Below, one piece after another: positions 44,230-56,918 of a stretch of 64,000 nucleotides of DNA. Position 1 is the first letter of the stretch. Each line of letters starts with the position of its first letter. Under the pieces are notes generated by a model that saw nothing but the letters and a program-made list of their open reading frames with translations, had not been told where the DNA came from and searched no databases. A program made the position numbers and the translations under genes. Source of the stretch: Paguma larvata (lineage: Eukaryota; Chordata; Mammalia; Carnivora; Viverridae); the NCBI GenBank assembly GCA_030068075.1, contig CM057837.1:20181691-20245690 (forward strand), written 5' to 3'.

Positions 44230-44700
44230 GTAATGGGGTGAGGGGATGAGGGGAGACCAATGCCAAGAGGCTCTTTTGCCCCTATGAAATCTGCAGTTTT
44301 TGCTAGACATTCAAGTGGAGATGTCAAAAGGCAATTCGTTATCAATCTGGAATTCAGGGCTGGAAAAAAACAGTTGGGGATCAAAAGAGCAGACATCAAG
44401 GCTAGACTGAGGTGCTTAGGGAGAGAAGGTGTGGAAGAGAAGCAGGTCAAGGCCTCAGTCCTCAGATCCCTCTGTGGCCCCAACATGCCGAGGTTGGGAA
44501 GAGGAAGAAGGTCCCACAAAGAAGGAAAAGAAGCAGCCAGTGAGGTAGGAAGGAGACGCAGAGGGAAGGCAGTGTTGCCAGGAGGTGACGGAGAAGTACT
44601 CCCCAGATCTGGCTGAGGGGTGAATTGGTGACCTTGGTGCCCTTTTAGTGGAAGCAGGAGTCCCTCCCCCCCCACCCTGTTGCAGCAGGTGCGGAGAGAA
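44230..44700 (+). repeat. Ancient dispersed mammalian repeat, family not named
   Basis: GACATTCAAGTGGAGATGTC, GGCAATTCGTTATCAATCTG, CAGTGAGGTAGGAAGGAGAC and GCAGTGTTGCCAGGAGG are distinctive text of the same family as 1430-1790. Confidence 0.5.
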
Positions 44701-44861
44701 CGGAAGGTGAGGAAATACATACAGCAAATGGGGCGGAGTCCCAGCGAATGGAGTGGGAGCTGGAACTGCAGATGAGGGAGTTTCGTCTAGGACATGGGTA
44801 TTACGAAGGCACACGTGCATGAGGGGAAGGACCTATTAGCTTGCGTTTCCTTTTTTCTCTC

Positions 44862-45050
44862 TTTTTTTTAATGTTTCTTTATGTTTGAGAGAGAGCACAC
44901 GGGAAGAGCAGAGACAGAGGGAGAGAGGACCCAAAGCACACTCTGTGCTGACAGCACAGAGCCCGACGCGGGTCTCGAACTCACAAACTGTGAGATCATG
45001 ACCTGAGCCAAAGTCTGACGCATTAACCCACTGAGCCACCCAGGTGCCCT
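44862..45050 (-). mobile_element. Felid SINE, antisense, slightly shortened
   Basis: TTTTTTTAATGTTTCTTTAT start, GA-rich middle shortened, ends CACTGAGCCACCCAGGTGCCCT. No clear target-site duplication. Confidence 0.92.
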
Positions 45051-45589
45051 GAGTTGACTTTTTCTGCTAATCTCCTCTGTTTCTCTCCCCCTGTTTCCTC
45101 CTTCCTAAGATTCTGAAGTTTCTGAAAAAGCACCACTGTTAAAAAATGCGGAGAGAAGGAAGTCAACATTTCTGACAGAGAGATGCAGGTGTGGTGACTA
45201 AGTCTCCTGCGGTCGTGGAAGAAATAATTTTTTAAGCTAAAGCTATTAAGATACAAGAATATGCAGATTTACTGTACAGGGCAGGCGGAAGTCACCAGGG
45301 ACTCACAGAAGAATGTTTCCATTTACAGAACAATGCACCAAAGAATCCTTTTTAAATGGATGTCTTACGTTCTTAATACAATGATTTTGGTTGCTAAAAT
45401 TCAACTTACAATCTTTTAAAATGTTATCTTTTGCAACTTACATAAGACAGAATCCCCTAACATTTTACATATGTCCTTCCTCAATGTAACAGTAAAGGAA
45501 AAAAACAAAAACAGAAAGACAGAACTCTAAAGGGTAAGAGTGTAACATTGAATTAATGAAAAATTTGATACTCAGAGCTATTAAAATAT
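45051..45589. other. AT-rich intronic sequence
   Basis: Nothing recognised, except that it may belong to the L1M that becomes clear at 45590. Confidence 0.35.
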
Positions 45590-46045
45590 AAAAAGCAAGG
45601 ACAAAGAGCAAACGATGCACTGGAAAAAATTACTGTCAGCTTAAATATAGTCAGTGTATAAAGAACTTTTATAAATCAAGAAGCAAAAGATGTTCACTCT
45701 AAAATAAAAGATTGGCTTAAGATAATTACATAGTACAAATGACTAATGAATAGGAGGGCAAACACTTTAGCCAATTTGTATTAAAATGCATATTCAAAGG
45801 AAAGATTGTGTTTCATTTATCAGATTGGCAAAAATAAAAAAGACTACTCTTCAGTGTTGATGAGGTCACAGAGGAGCGGGTAGACTCTGACCCACCCAGT
45901 TTGGAAGAGTGAAACTTTGTGCACCATTCGGTAGATTGGCGATCCATGTTAAGCATATTTATACCCCTTGAGCAATTTCACATCAGGGATTTATTCTAAT
46001 GAGAGTAGCTAATGTATTCCAAGGTGTACGCAAAAGTATATCCAT
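45590..46045 (+). repeat. L1M ORF2 3' fragment
   Basis: AAGAACTTTTATAAATCAAG, TTTCATTTATCAGATTGGCAAAAAT, AGTGTTGATGAGGTCACAG and TATACCCCTTGAGCAATTTC are sense-strand text of the ORF2 C-terminal region of old L1s. All frames are broken. Confidence 0.68.
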
Positions 46046-46059
46046 TGCAATCCAGTTAC

Positions 46060-46560
46060 GATATTCACTTAAGATACATTTATTGGATATCAACTAAGAG
46101 CTGGGAGCAGTGTTAGATCCAGGGAAGATGACGGGGTGGGGGGGGGCGGTGCTGAAACAGACCCAGCCCCTGCCCTCCCTGCCTTTGCACCTGGTATCTG
46201 AGTACCGATAGGTCAGTCAGCCATGACAGCCCAATGCCGCAAGCGCTTGGAAGACTGGAAGTTCACCCAGAACTCACACACCTGCTCTGGGCTCGGTGCG
46301 GCGGGAGCAGCGAGTGTCCAGAGAAGGCTGGAGGAGGTTACATCTCAGTCAAGAGGAGAGGGATCAGTAAGAAGTGGCCACATCTAAAGGAGAGGTGGGG
46401 ATTAGGCAGGCGCAAGGATGTGGGCTGCCATGTTGGGGGTAAAATTGGTGCTGAGGAACCCACGCCCTGGGGCGCCATGCATGATGGGATTATGGGGTTG
46501 GCCCAGAGCCAAGTATTCACCTTTCGGTAATTAGAGCCAAAGAATGAAACCAGGTAAGAG
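46060..46560 (+). repeat. Ancient dispersed mammalian repeat, family not named
   Basis: TACATTTATTGGATATCAAC, AGAGCTGGGAGCAGTG, CCAGCCCCTGCCCTCC and GAGAAGGCTGGAGGAGGTTAC fit the beginning of the family noted at 8205-8900. 46130-46150 has a G-run (GGGGTGGGGGGGGG). Confidence 0.4.
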
Positions 46561-46886
46561 ATGAGAAGTCGCATCTCAGCACATTTACTAGAACAGGAGA
46601 TAGAACTCCACCTCAGCCAGAGATTTGAGCATAAGAAGGGGCGTAGCTCCCAAAGGAAAAGGTCAGCTTTGCAATTGGAAGGAGAGAGAGTGAGCAGAGG
46701 GGAGGGGAGTTCAGCGAGAAGGAGGGGGGAGGGAGGGGAAGTAGAATATGCACATATATAGAAAAAGAATGGAAGGAAAGATATAAAAATCCTAAATAAT
46801 GTTCTCCAGAGTATATTATTAGGGACTTGAAATGTCTCTTTTATAATTTTTGGTATTTAATCCATATCACTTTTATAATCCTAAAA
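46561..46886. other. Purine-rich intronic sequence
   Basis: GA-rich at 46670-46745. Nothing else recognised. Confidence 0.4.
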
Positions 46887-47429
46887 TTTTTTTTTAATTT
46901 AAAATAGTTTATTTTCAAATTGGTTTACATAAAACACCCAGTGTTCATCCCAACATGTGCCCTTTTATAATGCCCATCACCCCCTCTCCCCCCCCATCTC
47001 CCTCACCCTCAGTTTGTTCTTAGTCTTTGAGAGTCTCTTATGTTTTATCTCCCTCCCTCTCTGTGTCTTTTTTTTCTTTCCCCTCTTCCCCTCCCCCTGG
47101 TGTTTGCTTAGTCTCACAAAGTCCACCTATTCGTGGAAACATATGGTATCTGTCTTTCTCTGACTGACTTATTTCACTTAACATAATACCCTCCAGTTCC
47201 ATCCATGTTGCTACACATGGCCAGATTTCATTTTTTCTCATTGCCACATAGTAGTCCATTGTATATATGTGCCACATCTTCTTTATCCACTCGTCAGTTG
47301 ATGGGCACTTAGTTTCTTTCCATGATTTGGCTATTGTCGAAAGTGCTGCTAAGAACATTGGGGTACATGTGCTCCTATGCATCAGCATTCCTGTGTCTCT
47401 TGGGTAGATTCCTAGCAGGGCTATTGCTG
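46887..47429 (-). mobile_element. Second felid L1 3' end, 5'-truncated (about 540 bp)
   Basis: Reverse strand encodes the same ORF2 C-terminus as at 14453-14990 (STIAKSWKETKCPSTDEW, MLSEISQSEKDRY), followed by the 3' UTR and a T run at 46887-46895. The 5' break falls at CTATTGCTG, within about 10 bases of the break in the first copy. I could not find a clear target-site duplication. Confidence 0.92.
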
Positions 47430-49098
47430 TAAAGACTACTACTTAGGAGTTCATTAAAATGAATAAAAGTTTTATCCTTCCGCCTGCTACACCATGAAGA
47501 AGCACCTAACAAACCCAAAAGTTGAGGCCAGGAAGGCGCAGAAAGCAAAAACGACTTGGATTTGATTTCCACAGACTTTTCTCCAAGGAAAATTAGGAGC
47601 CCATGGGTCAGTTAATACTATTAGCCCCCCCACCACACTTTTCTTTCCACCCCGTCTCTACCCGCCTCCAGGGAAGGGGACATGAGCCAAAGACATCCAC
47701 ATGTGCGATCACTTGAGTAAGTGGGCCCCGAGGGACCTCTGGGCCCCCCGTTTCTGTGTGTGTGGTCACCCTAGGTTGTTGGGTGTTCTCCCTGAGCAAA
47801 CAAGATAATCACAAAAAGGTATTGCATTTTCTTTCCTTCTACACACATCACTTTTCTCTTGCCTCTGACAACTCTTGTGTGCATTGCCAATAAGATTTTG
47901 TATCCTAAAAATGTTCCATAAGATCTCACTCCACGTAATCACTGATTTACAAATAGATTTATTATGTACTTGAAAGGAAAGTAACCTTTTTCATTTAAAG
48001 AGCAGAGGAGGCTTGGACACAGCGCAGTAGATGGAGTGCGGGTGGGACCTGTCTTTACTGTAGATCGTGATTTATGGACAGAAAAACAAACATAAAGTTC
48101 ACCCTTCCTCTTGATAATGAGAACTTGAAAGTGCTCTGGGGAAGGACAAATATGTGGAACTAAGTATTTCATTTAGTATGAAATTGCCCTGCATTTCTAG
48201 AGTGTAAAAATACCTACAAGAAACATGACTTCTAATCATCCAGTATGAAATAGACTTAGGAGTAGGATGGTTTCCATTTAAGTATTTCCAAAAAACATGT
48301 GTTTAAAAAATATAACGAAACCTTCTCAGGGTTTTAGAAAAACTAAATCCTTCTATCTGAGCCCAACATTGTACATTTGAAGTTACTTTCAGAAAATCTG
48401 TTTCGCTTCTGTTCCTTCAGCTGCCAGTTCTCGGGCTTGAATGAAATGATCTCTGGGAATCGTGCCTTTTAATGGAAGTTGAATGAAGGAGAAACCCTAG
48501 GGCGCACTTTCATGTATCAAAAACTCTCCCATTCTAAGGGCTAAGTTTTTTTAATAGCATTGGGGCATTCCCAAGACGTTGTGAACCCACGGTCAAGGTC
48601 GATATGCCCAGGGGACTAGGGCAGTGGCAGGGCATGCAGGGCCCCCACGTGGCCAGCTGGTGGGCAGCCCCCTGTGAGGCCTCCTTCTGTCTCTATTTCC
48701 AGTGAGGGCTTGGCCTCCCTCCCCTGGCTCGTGGAAGCTCGCCTCCTCCCAGACCACAAGCCCTGACTCAGGGATGTCACCACAGGAAGGCGCCCACACA
48801 CACCTCCTCCAGGGACCTCAAGGCTTCGGGGAAGTGCCGAGGGTGGGGCCGTGTGGGGCTGCCAGCCCTCCGCCCGGGACTCTCCCTTCTCACCCTCCTC
48901 CCTGCTTCCAGCTCTCTTGTAGTCTCACAAAAGTATTGTGATTTTCGTTTTCCTGTCCCTCTGGTTTTTCCTTGGCCTTGTGAGCATGTTAGGATTATAT
49001 GGCGGGGGGGTGGTCCTGGGAAGGAAGAGTTGAGAGAGATGAACGGACATCTCTCCAAACCAGTTACTTTTTGCCATGAGATGGTCACCTTCATCAAT
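47430..49098. other. Intronic sequence, nothing recognised
   Basis: 1.7 kb without a repeat or exon that I can name. G-run at 49003-49009. Confidence 0.45.
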
Positions 49099-49260
49099 CA
49101 GTGCTTTTTCAAACTTGAATGTGACTATGAACCACTGGGGATATTGGTGAAATGCAGATTCTGAATCAGTAGGGCTGGGGTGGGGCCCGAGAATTTGTGT
49201 TTCCGGCAAGCTCCCAGGTGATACACAGATGCTGGCTGGCCCGTGCTTTGAATAGCAGTG
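49099..49260 (+). repeat. MER5-group hAT transposon, nearly complete
   Basis: Starts CAGTGCTTTTTCAAAC and ends CGTGCTTTGAATAGCAGTG, so the CAGTG/CACTG ends are inverted repeats. The inside has AAATGCAGATTCTGAATCAG and CAAGCTCCCAGGTGATAC. A non-autonomous element of the Charlie-related kind. Confidence 0.65.
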
Positions 49261-49364
49261 GTGTTACTTGTAAAGCATGCTCTACTTGAAAGTGGATGAG
49301 CAGATTCATGTAAGGGACTGAGCAGAAGGCCTGGTGTGTAGTAAGTGCTTAATAATGAGCTTGA

Positions 49365-49612
49365 AGATGATGAAGATAACGGTAATGGTGGTGATTGTGT
49401 TGGTGGTAGTAGTGGTAGTGGTGATGGTGGTGATTGTGGTGATGACGGTGGTAGTAATGATGGTGAGGATGGTGATGGTGGTGATGATGATGATGGCAAT
49501 GGTGATAGCGGTGATTGTGATGATGGTGGTAGTGATGATGGCGAGGATGGTGACGGTGGTGATGATGGTGATGATGCTGGTGGCAGTAGTAGTGATGACG
49601 GTGATGATGCTG
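49365..49612. repeat. GAT/GGT trinucleotide-type tract
   Basis: About 250 bases of imperfect GATGGTGGT-like units, nearly free of C. Period-three structure keeps frames open on both strands (Asp/Gly-rich, Val/Met-rich, and His- or Thr/Ile-rich in reverse). These are not genes. Confidence 0.93.
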
Positions 49613-49814
49613 AGAATAGAACAAAACATTTATCTCAGTAGAAATAACACTGTTGACTCTGCCACAGGAGAAGGAGTTATTTTCAGAGAGCAAGCAGCAA
49701 GGAAAACAGGGCACAGGAGTTCATTCCCAGTGGCCAGTAGAGATGTGTTGATGGTTATACCCAGGAATTTGGTACAATTTGCAAGCCAGCCAAGTTCTTT
49801 CGCCTGTAAGTTCT

Positions 49815-49905
49815 GGAGGCCGACACTGAGCCAGTCTTTGTTATCCCGGTGTCCCGGCACCGCGGCAAAAGTACCTGGCACATAGTAATCTCTCAATAAA
49901 TGTTG
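49815..49905 (+). repeat. L2 LINE 3' end
   Basis: ACCTGGCACATAGTAATCTC and TCAATAAATGTTGG are the L2 terminus. Confidence 0.5.
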
Positions 49906-50110
49906 GCCACCGACTTCATTTACTGAGCACTTCCTCTATGCCAAGCACTCCCCGTGCATTTTTGTCATTTTACCTTCCCAGCAAACTTGGGAGGGTGTCA
50001 TTATTAATTCTATTTTACAGATGTAGAGACTAAGTCTTGGCTAAGGTCACTCAATGGGTTGGGGCAAAGGCAGAATTCAAACTCAGGTCCTCCAGGTTCC
50101 GCAGACCAAA
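49906..50110 (-). repeat. MIR SINE, reverse
   Basis: TTTACTGAGCACTTCCTCTA, TGCCAAGCACTCCCCG, TTCTATTTTACAGATGTAGAG and AATTCAAACTCAGGTCCTCC are a near-complete reverse MIR. Confidence 0.72.
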
Positions 50111-51079
50111 CCCTTTCGCCCGCGCCCTCCTGGTCCAGCTGTGGTAACGTAAGGATTTTGGAGGAGAGCCACCAAACGTACATCAGCCTTGCTCAGGGGA
50201 CCCTCGAAACCTTTGCCCGTGTGGTCAGCCGCCAGGAAGACTTCCCCCTTCCCGTGGAATCTACCGATCAGAGTCAGCCACATCCATGCGTACCCTCGTC
50301 CACCTCTTGCTGCTGACCTTGAACTCATCCTTCCTTCCCACATGGTTCTGATTCTGTCCTGGAGGGATGTGTCAGGCAGACATCCAGGGGCTGAAATAAC
50401 AGCCTCAGACCACTGGGAATCACACATAACCAGCCGTCATCTCTAACTCATCCGTACGTGTTCACAGAGCAGGATCTCGGCTTGCGTGGACTGTCCGTGC
50501 CTGTGTCCCGGGTGTGTGGCTGGTACACAACAGGACGCTCGTCCCTGCTGGCCTCATCTGAGGGCGCTCAGGCCACACCGAGGTGGCCATTTCAGGTTTC
50601 GAAGGGAACTTCGCTCCACCCCCCCCGTTTCTGTTAAAGTTAGGAAAAGCGTCACCATCATTCCATTCGGGAGGCAGCTAGAATTACTGTGTGGTGGACT
50701 CTCACGCCCTGTTGGAAGATTGTTGTGACAGTCGCTTTGGGACCCTGCGAATTCCCCATCGCAATTCCAGAGAGCTCGGAGAGGAGTGATGTTTCCGGCC
50801 GTAGTGCCACAAACTGAGGTTCCTATGAAAGCCTTTGCCCGTTTGGGTGCCAAATGCCGAGCATGGTGTGTCCTGCAATTTCAGCCGGTCATCAGACTGG
50901 CAGACAAGACCAGCCTGCTCCGTAAAGGGGGCTCCTCTACCCTCATTCTGCATCCCGAATGCGTGCTCATTTTCCAGTCCCATGTGTGAAACACGCGTGC
51001 CTCCACCCAGTTATTCGGAGAAGTCTGTTCCCCGGTGAAAAGTAAAAGCCCACGGCTTTTCCAACCGATCCGGCAAGAA
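50111..51079. other. Intronic sequence, nothing recognised
   Basis: GC-leaning with scattered CpGs (50480-50600). Many overlapping frames with no recognisable domain. Confidence 0.4.
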
Positions 51080-51235
51080 ACCACAAGGACCAAGGAAGCT
51101 CTCGTGCGGATCTCACACTGATTTGCTGTGTGACCTTGCACAGGTTTCTTCACTTCGCTGGGCTTCCTCGCCTATAAAATGATGACACTTAACTGGAAAA
51201 CCGTGCCAGGATCCTTCAGCTTTGAAACTCTGTGA
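51080..51235 (+). repeat. MIR SINE, forward
   Basis: GATTTGCTGTGTGACCTTG, CACAGGTTTCTTCACTTCGC and CGCCTATAAAATGATGACAC follow the MIR core. Confidence 0.66.
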
Positions 51236-52261
51236 CTGCCCGATTGCAGTCCTTGAGCGTGTGACGTGTTTTTAAGCAATTCCGATTATTTCACCTCCAC
51301 TCCCATGCTTTGTGACCTCGGGATGTGACATAGAACAAGGAAATCGTCCTTTAACAAGTGCAGCCAGCTCTCTTCCTCCCTCACCGGGGGGAGGGGGGGC
51401 AGCATGTGTGAGAGGTGGGTGGCTGGGAACATGCTCCATCCACAGAGCAACATTCCACCTCCGCCAATCGGAACCGTAGAGTGAGATCAGATGCCTCCTA
51501 TCTTGCCGGGGGTGAGGGTGCTTCCTTTGTAAAGAGCTGCGTCTGGCCTCCGAGCCTGACTCACAGGTGTGGAGAGCCTTCCGGTGGCAGAAAGAAAAGC
51601 CATCCTTGTGAAGCTGGCGGGGGGGTGGCTTGGCTCAGGTCCCCTGAGCAACTGCTTCCTTATCACCTGCCACAGCAGCCTGCCCGGGCCGCGGGCGAGG
51701 CCACGTTGCTTCTGCTCAGCCTGAGTCTATGCCTGGGCCTGACATTGTCGCTCGCCTACTCTGTGAAGGAGTTAAGGAGGGAACATGCGGTGTGGGGTAC
51801 CAGTCTTCTGCTGCGGCGGGAGAAATCCTTCTCGAATTGCTTTTATTGTTCTTTCTCAAATTTGAGTTGTGTCCCTTTAAAACTTTCATAGATCCACCTA
51901 AGAGGTTCCCAACTCCAACATTCAAGGACGTTTAAAACGGAAGGTTGTTCTTGATTCTATCGCATGCGATGTGTATGGCAAAGGTAGACGACAGAGCGAT
52001 TTCCGTGGAGAGGGGTAACACCCATCCTCAGTTAGTGTTCCTCTTCCTGGTACTTGTCACCGTGGCTGATTTGGGAGAACAGAAGAATGTGGCAGGCAGA
52101 AGCCGAAATGTGAGAAATACTTCTTTGAAATCAGGTTTCAATCTGTGTCAGTGTGTTATAGTTTAGGCTTGTTAAGGAAGCAAGAACTACCGGGTTATGT
52201 TATACAGGGTTATTTAGAGTCGTGCTTATTATAGACTGGAGCTCCTCCTCCGTAGAGGGAG
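51236..52261. other. Intronic sequence, nothing recognised
   Basis: No named repeat. A 158-codon plus-strand frame (51415-51891) has a hydrophobic Leu-rich patch but no recognisable domain and no splice support. Confidence 0.4.
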
Positions 52262-54003
52262 GGGCTTGGAGATTTCCACAAGATGGCGGCCTGGGAAGAT
52301 TCTGAACTCACCTGCTCCCATGGACACACCCCTCCTACGCCTACACGTGCCTCATTGCCTTCTGAAAGAGGGCTGAAAACTGGATGAACTGTTTTTCTAC
52401 AACAAAAGATAAAAAGGATAAAAGGATAAAACGACTACATCGAGACAGATAGGAAGGGCAGAGACGTGGTCTCGCCGAACCGTCGCCCCCAGCATAGAGA
52501 CGTGTGATCAGAAGGGACCTCACAGACCAGGAGATCTAGAGGTAGAACAGGTGCTTCTCCGAGAGGAGCAGAGCGAGGGGCGGGTACCCCACATCTCCAA
52601 GCCCTGTGACCCACACCAGACAGATGAGCCCCCAAAACATCTGGCTTAGAAAACCAATGGGCTGATGTCTAAGAGACCAAAGTGCTGTAGGAAACGGAGA
52701 TTCCCCTTTTAAAGTGCTTGCGTGTGGTCTCACACGCCCAAAGACCCAGCAAAAATATCACAGATTGAAGAGCACCTAGATTATGTGTGAAGGAAAAGTC
52801 ATTTGCTAATCTAAAAGCATCTGCTGCTGCAGGGTTGGAATAGTCGGAACCTCCCCTGGAGATGGAGAGGCTGTCGAGCTCGAAGTGGCACCCTCCTGCC
52901 ACCTTGCTGAGTGAAGCATGGGCAGATGGCCGTGGCACCGTCCCACCAGCTTTCCGAAGCCAGAGAGCACAAGTAATTGTGATATCCTCTGCTCCCTGGC
53001 TAAGGCAGGTTAGTACAAAGGGTTGCTGCAACCTCCCGTCAGCTAGCTAAAGTCGGCCAGGTTGGGCGCTTCTGACACTTCCCTTGATTCCTGGCTCAGG
53101 CTGATGAGTGTCAGCAGTGGGAGTAGCATCCTTCCGGTCTCCTCGCACAGACAAGGCCCTCTCCCACTGCGTTCCTTAAAGCCCACGGGCATGTGTGCAA
53201 TCAGGGAATTTATTTTCCCACCACCTTTCTGAAGCCACGGAGTGTGCCCCACCTTCTACACTCTCCTGCTGCCTAGCTAAAGCCTCCATGTATATGCAGT
53301 CCACACAGGGGATGCCCCCTGATCTCCTGGCCCTGGTGGCCAAGAAGGCTGGATTTCCTGAGCTCCCCTGGGAAAGGAACAACTAGAAAGAGAGTTCTCG
53401 ACAACCGCCACCCCCAGGACACTGCAGACAACAGACTGAAACACAACCGCAGTCTTCCTGAGAAAAAAAGTATATTTACTTATCCAGGAGCTGCCCGAGG
53501 GAAAAGCTTCAGGTTTCCCACATATCTGCAGGCTAAGCAGGCAGAGAACATAAGCAGAGAGACACCGTCCTCTCTCACTGCCTTTGCCTCACTGCAGCTC
53601 GACAAGACCTCCCAGAAAGGAGCTTATACATTCATGTGGAGTCCCGATTTTTATAACCATCACTCAGCGGACACCTCTAGATCTCTCAGTATGGAGGCCA
53701 GCAGGGATTATGATCTCACAGGATGTATATATTTGCATATATTATAAGCTGCTGCCTGAGGCTCTGGCTTCCAGTCAACCTGAACTATGTGCTAAATGAG
53801 ATCCCTCCCCTTGGAACATGGACAGGTCTTGGCACGTCTTCAATGGGGGGGACCTATCAAGAATAAGTTAAGACAATCACAAAGGTTAGAGAAACAACAA
53901 AGAACTAGGGGCGGTCTAATGAGAAAGTTCATCATCTACACAAGGCCACTCTTTCGAGAGTGAGAGAGGTGGCTGTTTCACCTATTAGAAACAAAACACA
54001 GAG

Positions 54004-54197
54004 GGGTACCTGGGTGGCTCAGTCGGTTGAGCATCCGACTTCAGCTCAGGTCATGATCTCATGGTTCATGAGTTCAAGCCCCACATCAGGCTCTGTGCTG
54101 ACAGCTCAGAGCCTGAAGCCTGCTTCAGATCCTGTGTCTCCCTCTCTCTCTGCCCCTCCCCCATTCTCTCTCTCTCTCTCTCTCAAACATTAAAAAA
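54004..54197 (+). mobile_element. Felid SINE nested in the old L1
   Basis: GGGTACCTGGGTGGCTCAG head, GAGTTCAAGCCCC B-box-like segment, (CT)n, and a short tail CAAACATTAAAAAAAG. The 17-base duplication AGAAACAAAACACAGAG lies at 53987-54003 and 54198-54214, so the host L1 was interrupted cleanly. Confidence 0.96.
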
Positions 54198-55229
54198 AGA
54201 AACAAAACACAGAGTCGAGCAAAATAAAGAAACAGAAATATGTTCCCAGTGAAAGAACAAGACAAGACCTCAGAAATGGAGGTGTGGAGATAGGTAATCT
54301 ACTTGATGAAGAATTCAAATAATGTTCCTTAAGATACTCATTGAATTTTAGGAGAACAGATGAACACAGTGAAAACTTGAAGAGAGATAAAAGACATAAG
54401 AAACTGCCAAACAGAAGTCACAGAGCTGAAGAATACAATCATGAACTTCATGTAGTGATAAATACACTACAGGGGGTCAACAGCAAACTGGATGAAGTAA
54501 AAGAACAGACCAGTGACTGGAAGACAAAGCAATGGAATTCATCCAAATAGAGCAGCAAAAAGAATTTTAAAAATGAATATAATTTAAGAGAACTGTGGGA
54601 CAACACCAAGAAGGATAACATTCACATTATAAGGATCCCAGAAGGGGAAGAGAAAGGGAAAGAAGCAGAAAACTTATTTGAAGATAATAATTCCTAAAAA
54701 CTTCCCTAACCTAGAGAAAGAAACTGGCATCCATGTCCAGGAAACCCAGAGAGTTCCAAAGCAGATGAATGCAATGAGATCCACAGCAAGAAACATTATA
54801 ATTAAAAATGACTGAAGTTAAAGAATCTTAAAAGTAGGAAGAGAAACACAAATAGTCATGTACAAGGGAAACCCCACAAGGCTATCAGCAGATTTCTCAG
54901 CATAAACTTTGTAGGTTATTGTTCAAATCAAAGGAGAGATAAAAGAGTTTTCTAGACCAGCAAAAGCTAAAGGAGTAAAGGAGTTCATCACTACCAAACT
55001 AGGCTTAAAAGAAATATTAAAGGGACTTGGTTAACCTGAAAAGACTTGGCAAGAAAACACAAAAGTAAAAATCTCTCTGGTAAAGGTAAATATATAGTAA
55101 AGGCAGTGGACTCATCACTTATAAAGCTCTTAATGATGGTTAAAAGACAAAAGTACTAAAATTAACCGAAATGGAAACAAAACGAAAGCTGTTATAGCTG
55201 TTTTTGTAGGAGATGAAATAGACTTTAAA

Positions 55230-55720
55230 ACAAAGACGCTAATAAAAGACAAAGGGAAGCATTACATAATAATAAAGGGATCAATCCAGCAATAAGATAT
55301 AATATTTATAAATAAACATGCATCCAACATAAAAGCACCAATATAAACAAAGCAAATATTAACAGACCTAAAGGTAGAAGTTGACAGTAATACAATAATA
55401 ATAGGGGACTTTAACACCCTACTTTCATCAATGGATAGATCACCCAGACAGAAAATCAATAAGAAAATACTGGCCTTAAATGACACATTAGACCAGATGG
55501 ACTTAATTGTTAAATACAGAACATTCCATCCAAAAGCAGCAGAATACACATTCTTCTCAAATGTGCATGGCACATTCTCCAGAACAGATCACATGTTAGA
55601 CCACCAAACAAATCTCAAAAAGTTCAAGTTTGAAATCATGTCGAGCATCTTTTCCAACCACAGTGGTGTGAAACCAGAGGTCCATCATAAGAGGAAAACT
55701 AAAAACTAAAAAGTATGTAA
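55230..55720 (+). pseudogene. L1 ORF2 endonuclease-domain remnant
   Basis: The translated text includes MDRSPRQKINKKIL, TFHPKAAEYTFFSNVHGTFS and IFSNHSGVKPE. These are counterparts of the AP-endonuclease-like domain of L1 ORF2, including the expected 'HGTFSRxDH' and 'S-DH' blocks with substitutions. A stop follows at about 55707. Dead copy inside the old L1. Confidence 0.8.
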
Positions 55721-56708
55721 AGATTAAACAACATGATACTGAGAAAACTACTTGGTCATAGAAAAAGTTAACAAGTGCCTAGTGGCAAATGACAACATAA
55801 ATATGACATATCAAAATCTATGGGGTGCAGAAAAAGCATTTTTAAGAGGAAAGTTCACAGCAATACATCCTACCATAAAAAACTAGAAAATCCCAAATAA
55901 ACTTTTAACTTTACACCTGAAGGAGCTAGAAAAAGAACAAAGGAAGCCCAAAGTTAGTAGAAGGAAGTAAAATAAAGGTCAGAGTGGAAATAAATGAAAA
56001 AAACTAAAAAGTCAAAAAGATCAGTGAAACTAGACCTGGTTCTTCGAAAAAGATTTTAAAAAATGACAAATCTTTAGCTGGACTCGCCAAGAAAAAAGAG
56101 GGCTCAAATAAATAAAATCAGAAATGAGAGACATTACAGCTGATACTACAGAAACACAAAGGATCAAAAGAACTATTATATAATTATATGCCAACACTAA
56201 ACAACCTAGAAGAAATGGATAAATTCCTATAAACTTATATTCTTCCAAGACTGAATCTTGAAGAAATAGAAAATATGAGTAGACCAATTACTAGTAAGGA
56301 GATTGAATCAGTAATCAGAAATCTCCCAACAAACTAAAGTACAGGACCAGATGGCTTCCGTGGTGAATTTTCTGAGACCTTTACAGAAGATTTAAACTCC
56401 CAAACTCATGTATGAGCCCAGCATTACCCTCAAACCAAAACCAGACAAGAACACCACCAAAAAAAAAAAAAAAATTATAGGCCAACACACCTGATGAACA
56501 TAGATGCAAAACCACTCAACGAAACGTTATCATACCAAAATCAGTGATGCATTACAAGGATGGTATATCATAACCAAGTGGAATTTGTCCCAGGGATGCA
56601 AGGACGGTTCAACATCTGCAAAGCAATCAGTGGGATACATCACGTAAACCACATACATACACCACATAAACAAAGTGAAAGATAAAAAGCATATGATCAG
56701 GTAGGTCA

Positions 56709-56918
56709 GTGACTGTTATCAAAACAACAAGAAATAAGAAGTGTTGGCAAAGATGTGAAGAAATGAGAACCCTTGTGCACTGTTGGTGGGATGGATATTG
56801 GTTCAGTCACTGTGGGAAACAGTATGAATTCCTCACAAAATTAAAAATAGAATTATCAAATGATCTAGTAATTCCACTACTGGATATCTATCTGAAGAAA
56901 ACAGGAACATTAATGTGA
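56709..56918 (+). pseudogene. L1 ORF2 C-terminal remnant
   Basis: Translated text with CEEMRTLVHCWWDGYW and LSNDLVIPLLDIY matches the C-terminal end of L1 ORF2. It is joined directly to RT-region text by the internal deletion. Confidence 0.75.

Noticed and set aside
14443..47429. Segmental duplication linking the two 540-base L1 ends
   Set aside because: Sequence outside the L1 differs at both sites, and one copy has its own target-site duplication.
49334..49885. 183-codon Val/Met-rich frame and His-rich reverse frames
   Set aside because: Made by the GAT/GGT period-three tract; low-complexity and unrelated to any protein I know.
51415..51891. 158-codon plus frame with a Leu-rich hydrophobic stretch that looks like a signal or membrane segment
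   Set aside because: No conserved domain or exon borders; one hydrophobic patch in a random frame is expected at this scale.
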